This document shows positions 15,650 through 20,640 of a stretch of 20,640 nucleotides of DNA, in pieces (within the stretch, counting starts at the first letter, position 1; each line of letters opens with the position of its first letter). The stretch lies in NCBI GenBank assembly GCA_903896915.1, contig CAITZN010000447.1:1-20640 (forward strand). Reading direction: 5' to 3'. The stretch is from an uncultured bacterium. GTDB taxonomy: Bacteria; Desulfobacterota; Desulfobulbia; Desulfobulbales; Desulfobulbaceae. Made by a program: the position numbers and the translations under genes. The notes under the pieces are model-generated. The model saw nothing but the letters and a program-made list of their open reading frames with translations, did no database searches and had not been told where the DNA came from.

Positions 15650-16738
15650 ATGGATGTGACCATAGTCGGGGCCAGCGGGGGCTGCGGTCGGGAAATAGTG
15701 ACCCAGATCGTCCAGCAGCGCTTGCTGGAAAACCGGGAAATCCTGCAATTGGTCGGGAGTAACCCGCAATCAAAACGGCCGCACCTGCTGCACGGGTTCC
15801 GAGCCGATCTCCAGGACGCTTATGCCGAGATAATCCCGGAACTGAATGTTACTGACGATCCTGAGAAAATCATCGGCGACGTAGTGGTGATTACCGGCGG
15901 CCAGACCTTTTCCACCAACCCCGCAGAGATCGGCGCAGCCTCCCGCGACGTTCTGGCCCGAGCCAATGTCGCCGTGTTTGAACGGTTCGCCCGCTCTCTG
16001 GCCGCTACCCGGCGTGAATATCCCCCGGTTGTAATCATCGTAACCAATCCGGTTGAACTGGGGGTGGCGATCTTTGCCAAGTATCTGCCCCGCACCCACG
16101 TCATCGGCATGGGGGCCTTTTCCGATTCAGCCCGCTTCCGCTGGGAGATCGCCTCGGATCTCGGCATTCGCCGACAGCGGGTGCACGGCTATATGCTGGG
16201 CGAACACGGCAACGGCATGGTGCCTATCTGGAGTTCGGTTCGAGTGCACGGCATGACCGAAAAAGAATGGCAAATGGTGGAACCCAAGCTGCGCCGGGGC
16301 CTGACCACTGAAGACTACCCAGCCGCCCTGCTGGCCCATCAGCGTCGTCTGATCGAAATGATCAGCTCCGATCCCAACAACGGGGCAATAGCAGCCCTCC
16401 AATCAATACGTAACCTACCGCCCGACCTGCGCGTTGCCCTCAAACCCTTTGCTATCCATTACACGGATGCCAAAACCCAGACTGCCACCGCCGCCGCCAC
16501 CGTTGAACTGGTGAAAGCAGTTCTCGAAGGCCGCCGGGTGGAAGTTTCGGCCCAGTACATGCACGAGGGAGAGAATGGTCTCTACGGCCCCTGCGGCGGA
16601 CGCGTGCTCCTGGCTGGTACGGTGCAACGGGTGATGCCTGACCGCGAGGAGATGACGAGTGCCGAACGGATCCTGATCGAGCGTTCCGCCCTGGCCATCC
16701 AGAAAAAAATCGAACAATGGTGGCATGATGACAAATGA
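15650..16738 (+). CDS. Lactate/malate dehydrogenase-fold oxidoreductase, atypical
   Basis: This is a 362-residue NAD(P)-dependent 2-hydroxy-acid dehydrogenase-like protein, somewhat longer than the usual 310-330. The dinucleotide loop is GASGGCG (7-13). VTNPVE (131-136) is the conserved strand after the cofactor site. Catalytic Asp and substrate-binding Arg are D159 and R162 in FSDSARFR, and the catalytic His is H186 in GEHGNGMVPIW. The mobile loop that selects lactate or malate (normally PRKPGM or similar) is replaced by GGQTFSTNPAEIGAASRD, with no obvious equivalent of the specificity-setting Arg. The chemistry is expected to be hydride transfer on a 2-hydroxy/2-keto compound, but the substrate is unknown. 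The C-terminus adds a basic segment (MPDREEMTSAERI...). GAGGTGA five bases before the ATG supports the start. It overlaps the following ACT-domain gene by 14 nt. Confidence 0.8.
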   Translation: MDVTIVGASGGCGREIVTQIVQQRLLENREILQLVGSNPQSKRPHLLHGFRADLQDAYAEIIPELNVTDDPEKIIGDVVVITGGQTFSTNPAEIGAASRDVLARANVAVFERFARSLAATRREYPPVVIIVTNPVELGVAIFAKYLPRTHVIGMGAFSDSARFRWEIASDLGIRRQRVHGYMLGEHGNGMVPIWSSVRVHGMTEKEWQMVEPKLRRGLTTEDYPAALLAHQRRLIEMISSDPNNGAIAALQSIRNLPPDLRVALKPFAIHYTDAKTQTATAAATVELVKAVLEGRRVEVSAQYMHEGENGLYGPCGGRVLLAGTVQRVMPDREEMTSAERILIERSALAIQKKIEQWWHDDK

Positions 16739-17060
16739 GATGCGGTTGTGGCTGGCGGTTTTGACCACCAGGGATCATGCCGGCGATACGGCAGCAATTG
16801 CCTCGGTCTTTTCCGGACGTGGCATCCAGATCGACAGTTTTATCGGCTTTGGCGGCAACCCCCAGGACAGCGGCGAGTCGCAGGGTCGGATCATGATCAC
16901 CTTCTCCGCCTTTGAAGAGCGGAGCCGTAACCTCTGCCAGGTGCTCGCCAGCCTTGAGGCAGTCGCCGAGGTCCACTGTTTTGCCGAGGCCGATATCCCG
17001 GCAGAATTGATGCTGCAAGCCCTCGCTATCAAGGGGCAGCTGGCGGAGATGAAAGGGTAA
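16725..17060 (+). CDS. ACT-domain protein, IlvN-like
   Basis: This is a 111-residue protein made essentially of one ACT domain, the small beta-alpha fold that binds amino acids or other effectors and tunes a partner enzyme. The segments LWLAVLTTRDHAGDTAAIASVF, GRGIQIDSFIGFGG and GRIMITFSAFEERSRNLCQVLASLEAVAEVHCF follow the pattern of the IlvN acetolactate-synthase regulatory subunit (strand, helix, RGxxIDS, strand, helix, strand). No synthase subunit is nearby. Its ATG (16725, or the next codon) lies inside the end of the dehydrogenase gene, with no good ribosome binding site of its own, so translation is probably coupled. The obvious partner is that dehydrogenase; this is inference from gene arrangement. 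Confidence 0.75.
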   Translation: MMTNEMRLWLAVLTTRDHAGDTAAIASVFSGRGIQIDSFIGFGGNPQDSGESQGRIMITFSAFEERSRNLCQVLASLEAVAEVHCFAEADIPAELMLQALAIKGQLAEMKG

Positions 17061-17107
17061 AACGAAGAGTGCTTACGACGGGGTGCAGTGCTACCTGAAT
17101 AAACAAG

Positions 17108-17131
17108 CAAGGCGGTCCAAAGACCGCCTTG
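17108..17131. terminator. Bidirectional terminator between convergent genes
   Basis: CAAGGCGGTC (17108-17117) and GACCGCCTTG (17122-17131) form a perfect 10-bp stem with a CAAA loop. It sits between the ACT-domain gene (plus) and ndk (minus). On the minus strand it is followed by TTGTTTATT. It probably serves both. Confidence 0.7.
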
Positions 17132-17175
17132 TTATGACAAAAACAACAAAGATTTTGCAGAGTAACCAGCAGTTA

Positions 17176-17592
17176 TCAGACCAACAGCTCTAGGCCGGAA
17201 AAGAAATAGCCGATTTCAAAGGCAGCGGTTTCCGGGGCATCGGAGCCGTGGGTAGCGTTAGCCTCCAGGGAATCACCGAATTCGCGGCGCAAGGTGCCTT
17301 CAGCAGCATTGGCCGGATTAGTGGCCCCCATCAAATCACGCCATTTTTTGATCGCCCCTTCCGCTTCCAGGGCCATGACCACACAGGGGCCACTGGACAT
17401 AAAATCAGTCAATTCACCAAAAAAAGGCCGTTCTTTATGAACATAATAAAACCCTTCGGCCTCTCGCTTGCTGAGGTAGAGTTTCTTCATGCCGACAATC
17501 TTAAAGCCTTCGGCGTAAATCCGGCTGATGATTTTACCGGCGTTGCCGGCGTTAAAGGCGTTGGGTTTGATAATGGCAAATGTTCGTTCCAT
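17176..17592 (-). CDS. ndk: Nucleoside diphosphate kinase
   Basis: Ndk moves the gamma-phosphate from ATP to nucleoside diphosphates through a phospho-histidine, keeping NTP and dNTP pools balanced in the cytoplasm. The product is 138 residues, the normal length. It opens with [13 protein letters not shown]9 is the conserved phosphate-binding Lys. The catalytic H115 lies in [12 protein letters not shown], and the protein ends with FFSGLEL. The frame could extend to 17748, but the added residues are not family-like. The ATG at 17592 has AAGGAG about 11 nt upstream, a slightly long spacing. It is followed by a bidirectional terminator. Confidence 0.95.
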   Translation of the reverse strand: MERTFAIIKPNAFNAGNAGKIISRIYAEGFKIVGMKKLYLSKREAEGFYYVHKERPFFGELTDFMSSGPCVVMALEAEGAIKKWRDLMGATNPANAAEGTLRREFGDSLEANATHGSDAPETAAFEIGYFFSGLELLV

Positions 17593-17668
17593 GGCTAAAC
17601 GTTCTCCTTGCTTAACGTAGTGTTCGAGTGTGTTACCTGCTTTAGTGAGCAGAAGATATTCGGATTGC

Positions 17669-17690
17669 CGGGATCTATACCATGATCCCG
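17669..17690 (-). promoter_or_regulatory. Small hairpin in the ndk upstream region
   Basis: CGGGATC (17669-17675) pairs with GATCCCG (17684-17690) across an 8-nt loop. It lies about 80 nt before the ndk ATG and has no T-run, so it is not a terminator. It could be an operator or a leader structure; nothing else supports a role. Confidence 0.2.
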
Positions 17691-17766
17691 TTGCAGTGGC
17701 AACAGCCCCTGCTGTTCTTTGCAATACAAAGGCGCTACCCTGTCCCATTAACCATAGAACAAGTCA

Positions 17767-17799
17767 GGGGATGAGCCCGGTTTCCCTTGGTTCATCCCC
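17767..17799 (-). terminator. Candidate terminator of the binding-protein gene
   Basis: GGGGATGAGCC (17767-17777) pairs with GGTTCATCCCC (17789-17799): 11 base pairs with one G-U wobble and an 11-nt loop, about 50 nt past the minus-strand stop at 17848. The following minus-strand sequence (TGACTTGTTC) has only a short T content. Confidence 0.55.
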
Positions 17800-17847
17800 C
17801 GAAAAGAGTCCCGTCAGACCGTGTCTTCTGCGGGCGAGAAGTGGCGG

Positions 17848-19008
17848 TTACTTTCCGAGCAGCACGAACTGACCATCCTTGACGGTAAGCATGGCAAAGG
17901 CGTCCAGACCCAGTCCACCGTGATCGGTCTCCGAAAAATTAAAAGTCCCGGCCGTGCCGATCAAGCCCTTAACGTTTTCCATGGCAGCCCGAACTTTTTC
18001 GCGATCATCACCGCCAACTTCGATGGCCTTGGCCAAAATGGTCATGGCGTCGTAGGTATGGCCGCCGAAGGTAGAAACCTTCTCCTTGAATTTTGCTTCA
18101 TAGGACGTTGTATATTTGAGGAGAAAAGCCTTCTGGGGTCCGTCCTGGAGGGCGTCGGCAACCAACAAGCGGCTTGCCGGAAAAATAATGCCTTCAGCAG
18201 CAGCGCCGGCGGCCTCGGCATATTTGATATTGGCAAAACCATGACTCTGGTAGATCGGCACCTGCCAACCGGCCTGCCGAATATTCTTGGCAAGAATGGA
18301 CTGAGCTGGAACGATCGACCAGTTGACGACCGCCTGAATTTCATCATTGGCTTTCAGCTTGGCAACAATCGCCGACAGGTCAGTAGCACTCTTGTCATAG
18401 ACCTCTTCGGCAACGATAGTAATACCGAAATTCGGAGCATTCTTGGCCAATTGCTCTTTGCCAGCCTTACCGAAACCGTCATTACCGGCAAGCACGGCGA
18501 TCTTGCTAATCCCCTTCTTTTGCATGGTCATAAAAATCTGCTGTGCCGCATAACTATCGCTTGGAGCAGTCTTGAACACATGCGGTGTCACTGGATTAAC
18601 TATCGATTCGGCAGCGGAACAGGAGATCAGGATGGTTTTGCCGTCCTCAGCAATCTTCTTGATATTAAGACTCTCGCCGCTGGTGGAGGGACCGATGATG
18701 GCAAAAACCTTTTCCTCTTCTATCAATTGCTTGGCAAAGGAAACCGCCTTTTCAGGACTGCCGCCTGAATCCTTGACGATCAGTTCGATGGTCTTGCCTT
18801 TGATACCGCCTTTGGCGTTGATTTCATCGACCAGCATGTTCAGAGATCGGACCTCAGGTCCGCCAAGAAATGCCGCAGGACCGGTTTCAGCCAATATGGC
18901 GCCTATCTTGATCGATGCGGCATGGACAAACGACGTCATCACCAGCAGACTCAGTACAAACAGGCATCCGGATCGCAGCACCCGAAGCGCAACACTTCTT
19001 GTTTTCAT
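17848..19008 (-). CDS. Branched-chain amino acid-type ABC transporter substrate-binding protein (LivJ/LivK family)
   Basis: This is a periplasmic type I binding protein of 386 residues. It has a signal peptide at about 1-30 (basic MKTRSVALRVLR, then CLFVLSLLVMTSFVHA). The mature part begins IKIGAILAETGPAAFLGGPE, the standard opening of the Liv family. FAIIGPSTSGESLNI and VFKTAPSDSYAAQQI are the usual ligand-cleft segments, and VAVLAGNDGFGKAG-like sequence marks the second lobe. The ligand may be an amino acid, amide or aromatic acid; the family is broad. GGAGG eight bases before the ATG sets the start. No permease (LivH/M) or ATPase (LivG/F) genes are in the window on either side, so it is an orphan here. 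Confidence 0.88.
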   Translation of the reverse strand: MKTRSVALRVLRSGCLFVLSLLVMTSFVHAASIKIGAILAETGPAAFLGGPEVRSLNMLVDEINAKGGIKGKTIELIVKDSGGSPEKAVSFAKQLIEEEKVFAIIGPSTSGESLNIKKIAEDGKTILISCSAAESIVNPVTPHVFKTAPSDSYAAQQIFMTMQKKGISKIAVLAGNDGFGKAGKEQLAKNAPNFGITIVAEEVYDKSATDLSAIVAKLKANDEIQAVVNWSIVPAQSILAKNIRQAGWQVPIYQSHGFANIKYAEAAGAAAEGIIFPASRLLVADALQDGPQKAFLLKYTTSYEAKFKEKVSTFGGHTYDAMTILAKAIEVGGDDREKVRAAMENVKGLIGTAGTFNFSETDHGGLGLDAFAMLTVKDGQFVLLGK

Positions 19009-19366
19009 CCTTTCCCTCCTCAGTTATTGAAAAAAGCAACCGCCATGCAGATTTTACAGCGTTGTTATGACAAAAACTCTTCTCCAAGTCAACGAATACC
19101 ATTGATTACCCTGTTTTTCAAAATTGGGAACAATGGGCAAAAGGGCAGCACTTCGGTGACCGGCAATAAAGAGGTACGGGCACAAGTCCATACGCGAAAG
19201 TTTTTCTTGATGTGCATTCCCTCAGGAGCCCCCGACCACCATCCTTTGATCAGCGGGAACTGACTGGGTGCATAGGGTTAAGATAACCGAGGGTATGAAA
19301 CATAAACAGACGACTCAAAATAATGAGAGAGTTTAACATCTTGAAATATCGATAAATAGCATTGTG
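19009..19366. other. Intergenic stretch between the binding-protein and integrase genes
   Basis: These 358 bases hold the binding-protein ribosome binding site and candidate promoter at the left. At 19276-19288 is the small inverted repeat GGTTA-AGA-TAACC, and at 19296-19305 one arm of a repeat whose partner overlaps the intI stop. I see no gene, tRNA or attC-like site. No clear intrinsic terminator for intI was found. Confidence 0.4.
19064..19092 (-). promoter_or_regulatory. Candidate promoter for the binding-protein gene
   Basis: On the minus strand TTGACT (19087-19092) and CATAAC (19064-19069) are 17 nt apart, matching five and four of six consensus bases. The site lies about 55 nt before the ATG. 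Confidence 0.35.
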
Positions 19367-19376
19367 TTATGTTTCA
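19296..19376. repeat. 10-bp inverted repeat spanning the end of intI
   Basis: TGAAACATAA (19296-19305) and its exact complement TTATGTTTCA (19367-19376) are separated by 61 nt. The right arm covers the last codons and stop of intI. The spacer is AT-rich and contains the palindrome TATCGATA. It might be a terminator-like fold or the boundary of an inserted segment; neither is shown. Confidence 0.35.
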
Positions 19377-20380
19377 GACAGCCGATCCAGCGGACTTTGC
19401 AGCTTACGAAGGTCCCGGGCCATGACATGGGTATAGATCTCGGTAGTCTTGACATCGGCATGACCAAGCAGATCCTGAAGCACCCGGATGTTCACCCCAT
19501 TTTCCAGCATATGCGTGGCAAAACTGTGCCGCAGGGTGTGACAACCAACCTTCTTGTCGATCCCAGCCTGCCCCGCCGCCCGTTTAACTGCCTTCTGCAA
19601 CCCGGATTCGAGGACATGATGGCGCATCACCCGGCCCGAACGCGGATCCTGAGCGCGCTCCTTTGCCGGGAAAACCCACTGCCAGCCGGTCTCCCTTTCA
19701 GCATTCGGATATTTCCTGGCCAGAGCCTCCGGAATATTAACCGCTCCAAATCCTTCCTCGAGATCCTTATGGTGCAAAGCCTTCACTGCCTCGACCTGTC
19801 TTCGCAGTTCTTCCTGCAGATTCACCGGCAAGATGGTGGTCCGATCCTTCCCCCCCTTGCCACCCCGAACAAATATGAGCCCCTGACCGAAATCAATATC
19901 CTGAACTCGCAAGCGGATACACTCCAGCAGACGCAGCCCGCCCCCATACAAAAGTTTTGCCATAAGTGCATGTTTACCTGTCATAGTGGCAAGTAAACGC
20001 TGAACCTCTGCCTGGATGAGTACAGAAGGCGGTTTTCGTTGGTTTTTGCAGCGAATAGGGGCAATTTCTTCAGCCAAAGGCAGATCAAGGACATCCCTAT
20101 AGAGAAAAACCAATGCGTTCAAAGCCTGCCGTTGTGTAGAAGCGGACACCTTACCTTCGGTTGCAAGATGAGAAAGAAACCGTTCGATATCTTTTGCCCC
20201 AAGCTTGTTCGGATGGGTCTTGCCACCGAAATGATGAATATAGCGGAGTATCCACTGACAATAGGTCTGTTCGGTGCGATACGCATAGTGATGATATCGC
20301 AGCACCTCTCGCACCTGATCCATCAGCTTGAGGCCGGAATTCGGACGGAATTTCGGCATATTTTTCTTTTGACTTTCCAT
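19367..20380 (-). CDS. intI: Integron integrase (IntI-type tyrosine recombinase)
   Basis: IntI recombines attI and attC sites to capture and shuffle gene cassettes. The protein is 337 residues, the same length as IntI1. An N-terminal SAM-like DNA-binding domain (about 18-105, including RYHHYAYRTEQTYCQWILRY) precedes the catalytic domain. Active-site residues fall four positions after those of IntI1: R150 (GGGLRLLE), K175 (GGKGGKDR), H281 and R284 (HTLRH), H307 (LLGH), Y316 (EIYTH). The IntI-specific insertion that separates these enzymes from XerC/D is present at about 213-257, with ALARKYPNAERETGWQWVFP and DPRSGRVMRHH. No ribosome binding site is obvious before ATG 20380; MPKF at residue 8 is another possible start. 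It reads away from the recombination site and cassette, the standard integron layout. The gene appears intact. Confidence 0.96.
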   Translation of the reverse strand: MESQKKNMPKFRPNSGLKLMDQVREVLRYHHYAYRTEQTYCQWILRYIHHFGGKTHPNKLGAKDIERFLSHLATEGKVSASTQRQALNALVFLYRDVLDLPLAEEIAPIRCKNQRKPPSVLIQAEVQRLLATMTGKHALMAKLLYGGGLRLLECIRLRVQDIDFGQGLIFVRGGKGGKDRTTILPVNLQEELRRQVEAVKALHHKDLEEGFGAVNIPEALARKYPNAERETGWQWVFPAKERAQDPRSGRVMRHHVLESGLQKAVKRAAGQAGIDKKVGCHTLRHSFATHMLENGVNIRVLQDLLGHADVKTTEIYTHVMARDLRKLQSPLDRLSET

Positions 20381-20428
20381 ATATAGTCACATAATATCAC
20401 AATATGCGGAAATAATCCAGGGGAAATT

Positions 20429-20542
20429 CAATAAGCGGACAGCAAACAACTAGTATTTCCACATTTCAAGTCAAATATAACAATAAGCAGAAAGTTAATC
20501 CCTCTATAGTAGGTAATATGACGGACAGGATTCTGCTTATTG
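20429..20542. repeat. Three copies of CAATAAGC[AG]GA in the attI region
   Basis: CAATAAGCGGACAG (20429-20442) and CAATAAGCAGAAAG (20481-20494) are direct repeats matching at 12 of 14 positions. The third copy is inverted, TTCTGCTTATTG at 20531-20542. The spacing between the direct copies is 52 nt. In class 1 integrons attI carries direct repeats that bind IntI, so accessory integrase-binding sites are a reasonable inference. Confidence 0.5.
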
Positions 20543-20553
20543 CCCTGTTAGGT
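20475..20553 (+). other. Integron recombination site: attI candidate with attC-like symmetry
   Basis: The site ends in GTTAGGT (20547-20553), a match to the GTTRRRY core cut by IntI between G and the first T. On the left, ATATAAC (20475-20481) partly mirrors it, as the R'' box does in an attC. Between them CAATAAGCAGAA (20481-20492) and TTCTGCTTATTG (20531-20542) pair over 12 bp with a 38-nt loop. Only the right side has extra unpaired bases (CCCT) between stem and core. The position between intI and the first cassette ORF argues for attI; the folding symmetry is more like attC. It could be an attI that evolved from an attC, or an ORF-less cassette end next to a weak attI. Confidence 0.6.
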
Positions 20554-20582
20554 TCTTAGTTCAATATAACGAGGAGGAATAT

Positions 20583-20640
20583 ATGCAAAATTCTATGTGG
20601 CTAATGCTGTTATATATTTTTCTTGCTGGAGCGGTAGGCG
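20583..20640 (+). CDS. First cassette ORF, 5' end only (membrane or exported protein)
   Basis: An ATG at 20583 follows a strong AGGAGG (20572-20577) by five bases and opens a frame that runs off the right edge. The 19 visible residues begin MQNSMWLMLLYIFLAG and are strongly hydrophobic, fitting a signal peptide or first membrane helix. The start lies 30 nt after the GTTAGGT core, the usual short leader of an integron cassette. Product unknown. Confidence 0.65.
   Translation, partial: MQNSMWLMLLYIFLAGAVG

Noticed and set aside
17593..17748. N-terminal extension of ndk
   Set aside because: The added 52 residues do not resemble Ndk, and the internal ATG gives the normal 138-residue enzyme.
17821..18768. 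315-codon plus-strand open frame inside the Liv-type gene
   Set aside because: Antisense to a clear binding-protein gene that has a signal peptide and good RBS.
20381..20474. LexA box or Pc promoter upstream of intI
   Set aside because: Some integrons have both, but I could not find a convincing CTG-N10-CAG site or a paired -35/-10 here.

Overview
The window looks like the chromosome of a Desulfobacterota (former deltaproteobacterial) sulfur-cycle anaerobe, most plausibly a Desulfobulbales relative. Three things suggest this: a Desulfovibrio africanus FdIII-type seven-iron ferredoxin, a short ArgA-type acetyltransferase, and orphan TRAP-type and Liv-type solute-binding proteins. This placement is inference from protein character; no search was run. 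No rRNA, tRNA or CRISPR array was seen.

Layout. (1) 180-7684, all minus strand: a housekeeping block read as small membrane protein, alr (alanine racemase), argS (arginyl-tRNA synthetase), short membrane-anchored proline-rich protein, four-helix membrane protein, ArgA-like GNAT acetyltransferase, secA. (2) 7722-8623: a strong terminator, a 61-aa ferredoxin (minus), and a divergent small Cys-pair protein whose start overlaps an 18-bp perfect palindrome. (3) 8938-13621: an orphan TRAP substrate-binding protein with an unusual ~155-residue Pro/Gln/Glu-rich tail, a cysteine-cluster (YkgJ-like) protein, a DUF2156-type protein, a convergent Methyltransf_16-like methyltransferase sharing its TTAA stop, and a tiny membrane ORF. 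(4) 13654-17131: a YbiT-type ABC-F ATPase (minus) whose leader carries a textbook intrinsic terminator directly before its ribosome binding site. Divergent from it is a two-gene unit of an LDH/MDH-fold dehydrogenase and an IlvN-like ACT-domain protein. (5) 17176-19008, minus: ndk and an orphan branched-chain-amino-acid-type binding protein. (6) 19367-20640: an integron platform. It has a full-length IntI integrase (minus), a recombination-site region with a 12-bp inverted repeat ending in a GTTAGGT core site, and the 5' end of a first cassette ORF running off the right edge.

The most notable signals are the integron platform with its attC-like attI region, the candidate transcription attenuator of the ABC-F gene, and the atypical dehydrogenase/ACT pair. 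The cassette array lies beyond the window, so its cargo cannot be judged here.
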